The position numbers were made by a program, and so were the translations under genes. 64,000 bases of DNA from an uncultured Lachnospiraceae bacterium (GTDB taxonomy: Bacteria > Bacillota > Clostridia > Lachnospirales > Lachnospiraceae), in the NCBI GenBank assembly GCA_910580195.1, contig CAJTWA010000018.1, positions 1 through 64,000 on the forward strand, in the 5' to 3' direction. How positions within the stretch are numbered: position 1 is the stretch's first letter; each line of letters starts with the position of its first letter. The notes beneath the pieces were generated by a model that did not search any database, was not told where the DNA came from, and saw nothing but the letters and a program-made list of their open reading frames with translations. This document shows positions 33,010 to 42,122 of this stretch, piece after piece.

Positions 33010-33530
33010 AGCTAAGGCGGAAATTTGCAGTTTTTGCAATTGTTACCATCTGTTTCCTTTTGCAGAGCACCTTGTTCCAAGCATTGTCCTTTGCATCCAT
33101 CTCCCCCAACCTCTTAATTGTGGCAGTTTCCTCCTTTGGCTTTATGCGGGGCAGGAAAGAGGGGATGTGGATTGGGTTTTTCAGCGGGCTTTTGCTGGAT
33201 ATTTTTTACGGCAGCGTCATTGGGTTTTATGCGTTGATTTATGCGTATATCGGCTATGTCAACGGGTTTTTCCGCAAGATGTTTTTCCCGGATGACATTA
33301 AGCTGCCGCTGATTTTGATAGCCCTGAGCGATTTTTCCTGCAATTTTATGGTCTATGTATTCCTGTTTTTCCTGCGCAGGAGGTTCCGGTTTAATTATTA
33401 CCTCCTGCATATTATGCTGCCGGAACTGGTATACACCATACTTGTGACGATTGTCCTTTACTTTATTATCCTGAAAATAAACCAGAAGCTAGAAGCAGTT
33501 GAGCGAAGGAGCGCGAATAAGTTTGTTTGA
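33006..33530 (+). CDS. mreD: Cell shape protein MreD
   Basis: A 174-residue integral membrane protein with about five helices and the family's FFSGLLLDIFYG segment. The ATG overlaps the mreC stop as ATGA. Works with MreC in the elongasome. Confidence 0.92.
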   Translation: MKLRRKFAVFAIVTICFLLQSTLFQALSFASISPNLLIVAVSSFGFMRGRKEGMWIGFFSGLLLDIFYGSVIGFYALIYAYIGYVNGFFRKMFFPDDIKLPLILIALSDFSCNFMVYVFLFFLRRRFRFNYYLLHIMLPELVYTILVTIVLYFIILKINQKLEAVERRSANKFV

Positions 33531-36411
33531 GTCTATCAAGAATTTCAGTAAAAAATTAATAAGTTCCCGGCTGTTTATCTTAAGCATTGCCATGCTAATC
33601 CTCTTTGGCATCCTGATGCAGCGTATTTTTGTGCTGCAGATTATCAATGGGAAGGAATATATGGACAACTATACCCTGCGGATACAAAAAGAGCGCGTCA
33701 CCTCCGGGACCCGGGGCAGTATTTACGACCGCAACGGCAAACTTTTGGCTTACAGCGAGCTTTCTTATTCCGTCACGATTGAGGACAACGGCATTTACAC
33801 CAGCACATCCGAGAAAAACCGCCTGATGAACGAAGAGCTGAACACCGTCATCCACATGGTGGAAGAAAAAGGGGACACCATCACCAATAATTTCGGGATC
33901 CAGAAAAATGAGGCTGGGGCTTATGGTTTCATCTTAAGCGGGAAAGCCCAGAAGCGGTTCCTTGCGGATGTTTATGGGCACAACAAGATTGACGAGCTGA
34001 AATTCAACAAAAAATTAGGGTACAACGAAGGCTCCGCAACGCCGGAACAAGTCATGGAATACCTGCAGGATAAGTTTGGGATTTACGTAGAAGGCAGGGA
34101 ATACGAGAACACCAAAGGGAAAGAAATTAATTTTTATACTGCGGAAGAGGCTTACAAAATCATGATCCTGCGTTACGCCATCTCCCAGAACAGCTACCAG
34201 CGGTATGTGCAGACCACCATTGCCCAGAATGTCAGCGAAGAAACCGTCGCCGTCATCAAAGAGAACTCTGAGATCCTGCAGGGCATTGACATTATGGAGG
34301 ACAGCATCCGCAAATATGTGGACAGCGTGTACTTTTCCCATATTATCGGCTACACCGGGAAGATTTCCCAGACGGAATACGATGAGCTTTCCAAGGAAAA
34401 CGACCAGTATACCTTAAACGACGTCATTGGGAAGTCCGGCATTGAGCAGGTGATGGACCAGGAGCTGCAAGGGACCAAAGGCATTGAGCAGTTTTATGCC
34501 GACAGCGTAGGGCGGATTACGGAAATGATTAAGCAAGTGGACGCTGCCTCCGGCCATAATATTTACCTGTCCCTTGACGCAGACCTGCAGAAAGCCGTCT
34601 ACCAGATGTTAGAGCAGGAGCTTGCGGGCATCCTCTATGCAAATATTGAAAATATTAAAGAATATGACACCAGCAGCGGCTCTGCATCAGACATTAAAAT
34701 CCCCATTGACGATGTATTTTTTGCATTGCTCAACAACAATGTCATAGACATCAGCCACCTTGGCGCAGAGGATGCAAAGCCAGTGGAACAGCAGGTGTAC
34801 AGCACATTTTTGGCAAAACAGGATTCTGTCTTAAATGAACTGCGCCAGCAGTTTTCCTCAAACGACCCTGCCCCCTACGGGGATTTGAGCGACGAGCAGC
34901 AGATGTACATGAGCTATATCCTGTCCATGCTGCAGAAACAGGAAATTTTCCTCTCCGACAAGGTAGATACCGAGGACGAGGTATACAAGGCTTGGAAAAA
35001 CGACACGGTAAGCCTGTGCGAATACCTGCGCCGGGCCATTGCCATGGACTGGATTGACATTACGAAATTTGATACGGACTCCAAATATTCGGACTCTACC
35101 GAAATATATGACGCATTGGTGGCTTATATTACAGAAGAATTAAAAACAGACCGGGAATTTTGCAAGCGGATTTACAAATATATGATAAACCAAGAACTGG
35201 TTTCCGGCACCCAGATTTGCCTCCTGCTGTTTGAGCAGGGAATCCTGCAGGAAACGGAAGGGGATTTGACGGCTCTACAGAGCGGTGCGCTCAGCGCCTT
35301 CCAGTTTATGCGGGATAAAATCAAGAACCTGCAGATTACCCCGGCACAGCTTGCCCTAGACCCTTGTACGGCAAGCTGCGTCATGATAAACCCCCAGACC
35401 GGGGAGCTGCTTGCCTGCGTCACATACCCCGGGTATGACACCAACCGGCTCGCCAACTCGGTAGATTCGGAGTATTTTGCCAGCCTGCAGGCGGATTTAT
35501 CCATCCCGCAGTATAACAACGCCACCCAGCAGCAGACGGCGCCGGGCTCTACCTTCAAGCCTGTGACGGCAGCGGCGGCCCTGACGGAAGGGGCAGTCAG
35601 CGTCAGTGAGCAGATTGTCACCAAAGGGGAATTTACGGAAATCAACCCATCCCCCAAATGCTGGATTTACCCGGGCAGCACCCATGGGGCCATCAATGTG
35701 TCCGAGGCCATCCGGGATTCCTGCAACTATTTCTTTTATGAGCTTGGGTACCGGATGAGCTCCGCCGGGGGCGTTTACAATGAAAATAAAGGGATTGCCA
35801 CCATACAGAAATATGCCGCGCTGTTCGGCTTAGATGAAAAGACTGGCATTGAGATACCGGAAAATGAGCCCCATATTGCCGATGAATACCCCATTACCTC
35901 TTCCATTGGGCAGAGCAACCACAACTTCACCACCACCCAGCTTGCAAGGTATTTAACGGCAGTCGCCAGCAGCGGGGACATTTACAAGCTGACGCTTTTG
36001 GACAAGGAAACTGCCTCCGATGGGACCTTAGTGCAGGAATTCAAGCCGGAAGTCATCCGCAAGATTACAGAAGTGTCCAATGTTTCCTGGGACGCCATCC
36101 ACAACGGGATGCGCATGGTAGCAGAAAATAACAGATCCTTTAAGGACTTCCCCATTGCCGTAGCCGGGAAGACGGGTACCGCCCAGCAGATTACCACAAG
36201 GGCTAACCACGCGCTGTTTATTGGCTATGCCCCGTTTGACAGGCCCCAAATCGCCATTGCGACCCGGATTGCCTATGGGTATACCTCTGCCAATGCAGCG
36301 GAAGTGTCCCGGAATATCCTGAAATATTATTTCAAGTTAGAGGGCACGGATACGTTATTGGACGGGCAGGCGGAAGAAATTGAAAGCACTGCCAATGGAT
36401 TTACCGATTAA
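33523..36411 (+). CDS. mrdA: Penicillin-binding protein 2, elongation transpeptidase, with large insertion
   Basis: Class B transpeptidase of the rod system, partner of RodA. N-terminal anchor (about residues 14-35), dimerisation domain (TSGTRGSIYDRNGKLLAYSE in part), catalytic Ser676 in APGSTFKP, Ser733-Cys-Asn, and Lys883-Thr-Gly. About 962 residues against the usual 600-700: roughly residues 360-590 are extra helical, acidic sequence between the pedestal and transpeptidase domains. I start at TTG 33523, which has GAAGGAG upstream and overlaps mreD by 8 bp; TTG 33499 is an alternative. Confidence 0.92.
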   Translation: MFESIKNFSKKLISSRLFILSIAMLILFGILMQRIFVLQIINGKEYMDNYTLRIQKERVTSGTRGSIYDRNGKLLAYSELSYSVTIEDNGIYTSTSEKNRLMNEELNTVIHMVEEKGDTITNNFGIQKNEAGAYGFILSGKAQKRFLADVYGHNKIDELKFNKKLGYNEGSATPEQVMEYLQDKFGIYVEGREYENTKGKEINFYTAEEAYKIMILRYAISQNSYQRYVQTTIAQNVSEETVAVIKENSEILQGIDIMEDSIRKYVDSVYFSHIIGYTGKISQTEYDELSKENDQYTLNDVIGKSGIEQVMDQELQGTKGIEQFYADSVGRITEMIKQVDAASGHNIYLSLDADLQKAVYQMLEQELAGILYANIENIKEYDTSSGSASDIKIPIDDVFFALLNNNVIDISHLGAEDAKPVEQQVYSTFLAKQDSVLNELRQQFSSNDPAPYGDLSDEQQMYMSYILSMLQKQEIFLSDKVDTEDEVYKAWKNDTVSLCEYLRRAIAMDWIDITKFDTDSKYSDSTEIYDALVAYITEELKTDREFCKRIYKYMINQELVSGTQICLLLFEQGILQETEGDLTALQSGALSAFQFMRDKIKNLQITPAQLALDPCTASCVMINPQTGELLACVTYPGYDTNRLANSVDSEYFASLQADLSIPQYNNATQQQTAPGSTFKPVTAAAALTEGAVSVSEQIVTKGEFTEINPSPKCWIYPGSTHGAINVSEAIRDSCNYFFYELGYRMSSAGGVYNENKGIATIQKYAALFGLDEKTGIEIPENEPHIADEYPITSSIGQSNHNFTTTQLARYLTAVASSGDIYKLTLLDKETASDGTLVQEFKPEVIRKITEVSNVSWDAIHNGMRMVAENNRSFKDFPIAVAGKTGTAQQITTRANHALFIGYAPFDRPQIAIATRIAYGYTSANAAEVSRNILKYYFKLEGTDTLLDGQAEEIESTANGFTD

Positions 36412-36428
36412 AGTTTGGAGGGATAAAT

Positions 36429-37115
36429 TTGCCAAGACCAGTAGTATTAAAAAGCAACAAATATGGGATTAACCTGATTATGGACCGGGACATGGATTTT
36501 GAAGAGCTTCTGGGCTGTATTTTGGACCGGTTCAAGGAATCTGAAAATTTTTTCCGGAATGCCAAAATGGCAATTTCCTTTGAAGGCAGGGAACTGACGC
36601 AGGAGGAAGAATTCCGGATTGTAGACACCATTACCAGCAACACTACCGTAAATATCATCTGCATTTTGGACAACGATGCCTTGCGGGAAGAATTGGTCCG
36701 CCAGAAAGTCGAGCAGTTTGAGGAAGAGCAGGCAGGGAAAACCGGGGAATTTTACCGGGGGACCCTCCGTTCCGGGCAGGTGCTGGACTGTGAGAGCAGC
36801 ATTATTGTGCTGGGGGACGTGAACCCCGGGGCAAAAATCATTTCCAAAGGGAGCATTGTGGTGCTGGGGGCGCTTAAGGGAACTGCCTATGCGGGGGCAA
36901 ACGGCAATGAACTGGCCTTTGTGGCCGCCCTTGAGATGGACCCAATCCAGATAAAAATCGGGGAAATCATTGCAAGGAGCTCAGACAACAAGCCGGCTGC
37001 CGGGAAACGCCGCCTGAAAAAAGCGAAAGTTACCATAGAGCCGCAGGTTGCAATTGTAAAAGAGGGGAACATTTATATCGAGCCAATCACAAAGGGCCTT
37101 TTGAACAACATCTAA
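36429..37115 (+). CDS. minC: Septum site-determining protein MinC
   Basis: FtsZ inhibitor, 228 residues. N-terminal FtsZ-binding domain (to about 105) and the C-terminal right-handed beta-helix with FYRGTLRSGQVLDCESSIIV, GDVNPGAKIISKGSIVVLG and LKGTAYAGANG, which binds MinD. It starts with TTG at 36429 after TTTGGAGGGA. Confidence 0.95.
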   Translation: MPRPVVLKSNKYGINLIMDRDMDFEELLGCILDRFKESENFFRNAKMAISFEGRELTQEEEFRIVDTITSNTTVNIICILDNDALREELVRQKVEQFEEEQAGKTGEFYRGTLRSGQVLDCESSIIVLGDVNPGAKIISKGSIVVLGALKGTAYAGANGNELAFVAALEMDPIQIKIGEIIARSSDNKPAAGKRRLKKAKVTIEPQVAIVKEGNIYIEPITKGLLNNI

Positions 37116-37196
37116 AAAACAGGAGGATGCAGCCGGCAAGGCTTTTGCGGCTGGCGGAAGGGCTTTGGACAATATCTAAAAAGCAGGAGGATGTAG
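37092..37196. repeat. Duplicated minC 3' end with ribosome site
   Basis: The segment around the minC stop (about 37092-37131: AAGGGCCTTTTGAACAACAT then AGGAGGATG) recurs about 66 bp on (about 37158-37196: AAGGGCTTTGGACAATAT then AGGAGGATG). The second copy provides the ribosome site for minD. Confidence 0.85.
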
Positions 37197-37200
37197 TAGG

Positions 37201-37992
37201 ATGAGTGAAGTAATCGTGATAACATCAGGGAAAGGTGGGGTAGGCAAGACTACCACCACGGCAAACGTAGGGACAGGGCTTGCCCAAGAGGGCAAGAAAG
37301 TGGTGCTGATTGATACCGACATCGGGCTTAGGAACCTTGACGTAGTCATGGGCCTTGAGAACCGCATCGTATACAATCTGGTAGACGTAGTGGAGGGGAA
37401 CTGCCGCATGAAGCAGGCCTTGATTAAGGATAAGCGCTATCCGAACCTTTCCCTCCTCCCTTCTGCCCAGACAAGGGACAAGTCAGCCGTGTCGCCGGAG
37501 CAGATGGTAAAGCTGATTGATGAGCTAAAGGAAGATTTTGATTATATCCTTTTAGACTGCCCGGCAGGGATCGAGCAGGGATTTAAGAACGCCATCGCCG
37601 GTGCAGACCGGGCATTGGTAGTCACCACCCCGGAGGTATCGGCCATCCGGGATGCAGACCGGATTATTGGGCTTTTGGGGGCAAATGAGGTAAAACGGAC
37701 AGAACTGATTGTGAACCGCCTGCGGATGGACATGGTAAAGCGCGGGGACATGATGAACATTAACGACGTGACGGATATCCTTGCCATCGACTTAATCGGC
37801 GCCATTCCGGACGACGAGCAGATTGTCATTTCCACCAACCAAGGGGAACCGCTGGTCGGGTCCGACTGCCTTGCCGGGAAAGCCTTCGCCAATATCTGCC
37901 ACAGGATTTTAGGGGAAGAAGTGCCATTTCTGGATTTGGAAATTAAATCCAGCGTATGGGGGAAACTAAAGGAAATCTTTAAAAAAAACTAG
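37201..37992 (+). CDS. minD: Septum site-determining ATPase MinD
   Basis: ParA/MinD ATPase that carries MinC to the membrane. 263 residues; deviant Walker A SGKGGVGKTTTTANVG near the N terminus, DTDIGLRNLDVVMGLENR, LDCPAGIEQGF, and a C-terminal amphipathic helix (VWGKLKEIFKKN) that binds membrane. Start has AGCAGGAGG upstream. Confidence 0.97.
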   Translation: MSEVIVITSGKGGVGKTTTTANVGTGLAQEGKKVVLIDTDIGLRNLDVVMGLENRIVYNLVDVVEGNCRMKQALIKDKRYPNLSLLPSAQTRDKSAVSPEQMVKLIDELKEDFDYILLDCPAGIEQGFKNAIAGADRALVVTTPEVSAIRDADRIIGLLGANEVKRTELIVNRLRMDMVKRGDMMNINDVTDILAIDLIGAIPDDEQIVISTNQGEPLVGSDCLAGKAFANICHRILGEEVPFLDLEIKSSVWGKLKEIFKKN

Positions 37993-38004
37993 GAGGAAAC
38001 CGCT

Positions 38005-38286
38005 ATGGGCTTAATGGATTTTTTTAAAAAGAAAACCTCCGGGGACATTGCCAAAGACCGGTTAAAATTAGTGCTGGTTTCCGACCGTGCCAACTGTTCG
38101 CCGGATATTATGGAAATGATAAAGAACGACATCATCCAAGTGATTTCAAAATACATGGAAATTGATGCGGAAGGCCTGGATATCCAGATTACCCAGACAG
38201 AATCAGACGGCAACAATGGGAATGTGCCTGCGCTGTATGCGAATATCCCCATCAAGGATATGAAGCATCCCAGCGTATCCAGATAA
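38005..38286 (+). CDS. minE: Cell division topological specificity factor MinE
   Basis: A 93-residue MinE. N-terminal membrane-targeting helix MGLMDFFKKK, then KDRLKLVLVSDRANCSPDIM and the C-terminal topological domain. Its presence means Min oscillation rather than DivIVA-only placement is likely. It follows minD by 12 bp with AGGAGGAAA. Confidence 0.95.
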   Translation: MGLMDFFKKKTSGDIAKDRLKLVLVSDRANCSPDIMEMIKNDIIQVISKYMEIDAEGLDIQITQTESDGNNGNVPALYANIPIKDMKHPSVSR

Positions 38287-38307
38287 ATTATGTAAGGGAC
38301 GATAATT

Positions 38308-39432
38308 ATGCTGAAACAATACCAAATTAAAAATTACAATTTCCGCTTGGTTTTTTACGTAGTGGCGCTTACCATGCTTGGGATCAGCGTCATTGGGAGC
38401 GCCCAGAAGGCTGTCCAGAGCAAACAGGTATTCGGCCTGCTTCTGGGCCTGTTTGTGATGGCCGTTGTTTCTGTCATTGATTATTCCTTTATCCTGCGTT
38501 TCAACTGGCTGATTTACTTATTCAACATTGGGCTGCTGTCCCTGATAACCTTCCATGTATTTGGGGACGACGCAGGGGGCGCAGTCCGTTGGATTGAGGT
38601 AGGCGGGTTCCGGTTCCAGCCCTCGGAGCTTTCCAAGGTGCTGCTCATCCTGTTTTTCTCATGGTTTTTTGGGAAATACCATGAAAAAATCAACTCGCTG
38701 CCTATGATTTTTCTTTCCGGCATATTAATTTTTATCCCTTGGTACATGATTGAAGACCAGCCAGACCTGTCCACCAGCATAGTTGTTGCAGTAATTTTCA
38801 TTGCACTCTTGTTTTTGTGCGGGTTAAGTTATAAAATAATAGCAAGCGTGCTGGCTGTCCTAGTCCCAGCAGGGACATTGTTCGTGTACTTAATCTTACA
38901 GCCGAACCAAAAAATTCTGGACAACTACCAGTGGCGGCGGATTATGGCATGGCTCCAGCCCGAAAAGTATGCAAAGGACGCCTACCAGCAGCAGAATTCC
39001 ATTATGGCAATCGGCTCTGGGCAGCTATGGGGAAAGGGGCTGAATAACGATACCGCATTTTCTGTGAAAAATGGGAATTACATCCCGGAGCCCCAGACAG
39101 ACTTTATTTTCGCAGTTGCAGGGGAAGAGCTGGGGTTTGTAGGGGGCGCCGCCATATTGATTTTACTGCTTCTGATTGTCATTGAATGTATCCTGATTGG
39201 GAGGAAGGCAAAAGATTTATCTGGCCAGCTTATCTGCGGCGGCGTTGCCGTCTGGGTAGGGTTCCAAACTTTCGTGAATATCTGCGTGGTGACTGGATTG
39301 ATGCCCAATACGGGGCTGCCGCTGCCTTTTGTCAGTTATGGGCTGACATCGTTGGTGAGCCTTTTTATTGGGGTAGGGCTTGTACTGAACGTAGGGCTTC
39401 AGCCTCTAAAGTATAGAATGGAGGGTTTTTAA
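38308..39432 (+). CDS. rodA: SEDS peptidoglycan polymerase RodA
   Basis: Glycosyltransferase of the elongasome. 374 residues, about ten membrane helices; family motifs GGAVRWIEVGGFRFQPSELSK in two pieces, GLNNDTAFSVKNGNYIPEPQ, TDFIFAVAGEELGFVG, and GLMPNTGLPLPFVSYG. Partner of the PBP2 upstream. Confidence 0.95.
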   Translation: MLKQYQIKNYNFRLVFYVVALTMLGISVIGSAQKAVQSKQVFGLLLGLFVMAVVSVIDYSFILRFNWLIYLFNIGLLSLITFHVFGDDAGGAVRWIEVGGFRFQPSELSKVLLILFFSWFFGKYHEKINSLPMIFLSGILIFIPWYMIEDQPDLSTSIVVAVIFIALLFLCGLSYKIIASVLAVLVPAGTLFVYLILQPNQKILDNYQWRRIMAWLQPEKYAKDAYQQQNSIMAIGSGQLWGKGLNNDTAFSVKNGNYIPEPQTDFIFAVAGEELGFVGGAAILILLLLIVIECILIGRKAKDLSGQLICGGVAVWVGFQTFVNICVVTGLMPNTGLPLPFVSYGLTSLVSLFIGVGLVLNVGLQPLKYRMEGF

Positions 39433-39433
39433 A

Positions 39434-39829
39434 ATGAACATCGGATTGATTGCACACGATTCTAAGAAAAAACTGATGCAGAACTTTTGCATTGCTTACC
39501 GGGGAATCCTTTGCAAAAATGATTTATTCGCAACAGGCACCACCGGAAGGCTGATTGAAGAAGTTACAAATTTGTCGATTCACAAGTACCTTGCCGGGCA
39601 TCTGGGAGGGGCGCAGCAGCTTGGGGCACAGATCGAGCACAACCAGATTGACTTGGTTATTTTCCTCCGTGACCCGCTGACGCCAAAATCCCATGAACCA
39701 GACGTAAACAACGTAGTACACCTGTGCGATACCCACAATATCCCGCTGGCAACTAACCTTGCCACGGCAGAACTATTAATTAAATCATTAGACAGAGGAG
39801 ATTTAGAGTGGCGTGAAATGTATAAATAG
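39434..39829 (+). CDS. mgsA: Methylglyoxal synthase
   Basis: Converts dihydroxyacetone phosphate to methylglyoxal, relieving sugar-phosphate stress. 131 residues: LIAHDSKKKLM, ATGTTGRLIEE, catalytic Asp in FLRDPLTPKSHEPDV and NIPLATNLATAE. The start is one base after the rodA stop region, a frequent Clostridia arrangement. Confidence 0.95.
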   Translation: MNIGLIAHDSKKKLMQNFCIAYRGILCKNDLFATGTTGRLIEEVTNLSIHKYLAGHLGGAQQLGAQIEHNQIDLVIFLRDPLTPKSHEPDVNNVVHLCDTHNIPLATNLATAELLIKSLDRGDLEWREMYK

Positions 39830-40892
39830 GATAAAATTTGCCCATGGGAGAAGGGGGATACGCAAATTGATGTACACTAGGAAAGCGGAAAGCTTTTGCC
39901 AAGCAGAAGAGGGCCATGCCAGAACAGGTTTCCATAAGGCAGGGATTGCTGCAATTCTCTTGTGCGTTTCCTTGGCCTGGGGATGCGGCGAGCCGGAAAA
40001 AATTGAAAATGCCTATGATATCACGGAGAGCACGAAGTCTTATGGGCTGACCTCCGAAGACAGCGGGGGTTCCCAATCCTTTTTTGCAGAGGACATTGCA
40101 GTTGCCGGGAACGAGAACAAGCCCCTTGCAAATGTGACAGACTCCCTTTCCCAAGCGGCAGCCCTGTTTGATTTGACAGAGGACACCATGCTTTTTGGGA
40201 AAAATGTACACGAACGGCTCTACCCAGCCAGCACTACAAAAATCCTCACTGCTTACGTGGCATTAAAGCATGGGGATTTAGCGGCAACCGCAACTGTCAC
40301 CGAAGCAGAGCTCCAGCTAGAAGCAGGCTCATCTGTCTGCGGCTTAGCCGCTGGGGACACCCTTACCTTGGAGGAACTGCTGTACGGCTTGCTCCTTTGC
40401 AGCGGCAATGATGCGGCAAATGTCATTGCAGACACAGTTTCCGGAAGCACGGAAGAATTTACCAAGCTGATGAACCAAGAGGCCAAGAAGCTGGGGGCTA
40501 CCAATTCCAACTTTGTCAACCCCCATGGGCTGCAGGATGAACAGCATTACACAACTGTTTATGACATGTACCTGATTTTTCAGGCAGCCATGAAAAATAA
40601 AGAGTTTGAAAAAATCATCAGTTCCACGGAACATACCTGCCAATACACCAGCCCTTCCGGGGCATCATCCACGAAAGAGTGGAAGACTACCAATAAATTC
40701 CTGAATGGGGAAAAGCAGCAGCCGGAAGGCGTCCAAGTGGTAGGCGGCAAGACAGGGACTACCATTGATGCCGGTTCCTGTTTGGTGCTGTACAGCAAAA
40801 AGGGGGACAAGCCCTATATTTCCATCGTGTTCAAGGCTGACAACCCGGACAACTTATACCAAGAAATGGAAGAGATGCTCAAAGCAATCTAG
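39813..40892 (+). CDS. D-alanyl-D-alanine carboxypeptidase, probable lipoprotein
   Basis: Low-molecular-weight PBP (DacA/DacF type). SxxK at Ser140 in PASTTKILTAY, SGN in LLCSGNDAANVIA, and KTG in VVGGKTGTTIDAG. A hydrophobic N-terminal stretch ends in LAWGCG, a plausible lipobox, so it is probably a wall-facing lipoprotein. 359 residues from GTG 39813, which overlaps mgsA by 17 bp; the ATG at 39870 with AGAAGGGGG upstream would give a more usual signal-peptide length and may be the real start. The PBP5-type C-terminal domain is missing. Confidence 0.88.
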   Translation: MKCINRIKFAHGRRGIRKLMYTRKAESFCQAEEGHARTGFHKAGIAAILLCVSLAWGCGEPEKIENAYDITESTKSYGLTSEDSGGSQSFFAEDIAVAGNENKPLANVTDSLSQAAALFDLTEDTMLFGKNVHERLYPASTTKILTAYVALKHGDLAATATVTEAELQLEAGSSVCGLAAGDTLTLEELLYGLLLCSGNDAANVIADTVSGSTEEFTKLMNQEAKKLGATNSNFVNPHGLQDEQHYTTVYDMYLIFQAAMKNKEFEKIISSTEHTCQYTSPSGASSTKEWKTTNKFLNGEKQQPEGVQVVGGKTGTTIDAGSCLVLYSKKGDKPYISIVFKADNPDNLYQEMEEMLKAI

Positions 40893-41009
40893 CGCGGTGC
40901 CGGGCCTATTTTCCCACGCCCAAAGGCAGCAAGGCCTTTCCGCTATGGGGCGTGGCGCGCAGACAGTAAATTGCAGTTTAGGCGCTTCCAAATAAATTTT
41001 AAATATCAG

Positions 41010-41038
41010 TTGAATTTATCGTGAATATGTACTATAAT
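41010..41038 (+). promoter_or_regulatory. Vegetative promoter of the small P-loop gene
   Basis: TTGAAT (41010-41015), 17 bp, TATAAT (41033-41038). It lies 110 bp before the gene; the leader has no clear structure. Confidence 0.75.
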
Positions 41039-41147
41039 TACCATATGAAAATTACTAATATCATGCAAAAAAGAGGGTGTTTCCTTGAATTTACAGAAAC
41101 TTATTATCTATTTTGCATAAATGCAGTTAGACTAGGAGGAGATTGCC

Positions 41148-41567
41148 ATGGTACAAATAATAGCTGGAGAAAAGGGAAAAGGTAAGACAAAGCATCTGTT
41201 AGACAAGGTAAATGAATCAATCAAATCTGCTACCGGCAATATCGTATATTTGGACAAAAGCCAGAAGCATATGTACGAGTTAAGCAACAAAGTCCGTTTA
41301 ATCAATGTAGCAGATTATATGGTTTCCAATTGCGACGAATTTTTGGGGTTCCTTTGCGGGGTGATTTCCCAGGACCACGACTTAGAAGAGATGTATCTGG
41401 ACAGTTTCCTTACCATTGCAAAATTAGAAGGCAGCGATATCAGCCATGCAATTGCAAAATTAGAATCTATCAGTGAAAAGTTCCATGTGGATTTTGTTTT
41501 AAGCATTTCCCTGAATGAGAAGGATTTGCCAGAATGTGCCAAAGGCAAAGTAATTGTGTCATTGTAG
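41148..41567 (+). CDS. Small P-loop ATP-binding protein of unknown function
   Basis: A 139-residue protein starting with a Walker A loop (IIAGEKGKGKTKHLLDKVNE) followed by strands such as NIVYLDKSQ and VDFVLSISLNE. It is truncated compared with normal P-loop NTPases and has no obvious Walker B acid pair. It has its own promoter, a GGAGGAG ribosome site and its own terminator, so it is monocistronic. Role unknown. Confidence 0.75.
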   Translation: MVQIIAGEKGKGKTKHLLDKVNESIKSATGNIVYLDKSQKHMYELSNKVRLINVADYMVSNCDEFLGFLCGVISQDHDLEEMYLDSFLTIAKLEGSDISHAIAKLESISEKFHVDFVLSISLNEKDLPECAKGKVIVSL

Positions 41568-41606
41568 GGGCATTACAGGAGATGTAAATAAGCAGCATGT
41601 AGGAAA

Positions 41607-41639
41607 AGGGGTTATCGAAGAACCGATAGCCCCTTTTTT
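41607..41639 (+). terminator. Intrinsic terminator after the P-loop gene
   Basis: GGGGTTATCG and CGATAGCCCC pair (one G-T) around AAGAAC, followed by seven T. Confidence 0.9.
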
Positions 41640-41720
41640 ACCATATTGGGAATCGAGAAAATCCCCGTTTCTTAGCTATATGGTAAAACCCACGCGGTCT
41701 AATTGCATGTCCTTTGGGGG

Positions 41721-41933
41721 TTATGCTTCGTTCATGGAACGGATGCGGCCGAACACGCTGCAAAGGTACAGCCCGCCGATTCCTACAATTCCATAAACAA
41801 TCCGGGTCAGCCAGCTCATATCCCCAAACAGAAATGATACAAGGTCAAACCGGAACAGCCCAATCAGCCCCCAGTTAATTGCGCCGATAATGACAAGGGC
41901 AAGCAACGTGTAATCCAAACCTTTGGTATTCAT
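41721..41933 (-). CDS. DUF378 small membrane protein
   Basis: A 70-residue two-helix protein of the DUF378/YuzA family: LDYTLLALVIIGAINWGLIG, FLFGDMSWLTRIVYGIVGIGG. Start at 41933 (MNTKG) has AAAGGAGG seven bases before it; an ATG two codons earlier is possible. Function unknown. Confidence 0.9.
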   Translation of the reverse strand: MNTKGLDYTLLALVIIGAINWGLIGLFRFDLVSFLFGDMSWLTRIVYGIVGIGGLYLCSVFGRIRSMNEA

Positions 41934-42004
41934 ATTCATTCCTCCTTTTTCAGGATTTAGTATTTCCAACCAGAAAAAAATCATGTTGGAAATTCATGGA
42001 AGTA

Positions 42005-42033
42005 TTGAGTTTCTGCCCTTAAAATGTTAGAAT
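42005..42033 (+). promoter_or_regulatory. Promoter of the HlyD-like/yggS/sepF group
   Basis: TTGAGT (42005-42010), 17 bp, TAGAAT (42028-42033), 90 bp before the first gene. Confidence 0.6.
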
Positions 42034-42122
42034 GTTTTTGGCTGCTAAGAGATATATAATGCCCTTGCAAGCAGGGCACTTGGCCCGTTGCCTGCGGGAA
42101 TAAAAACAAGGTTTGGGAATTT

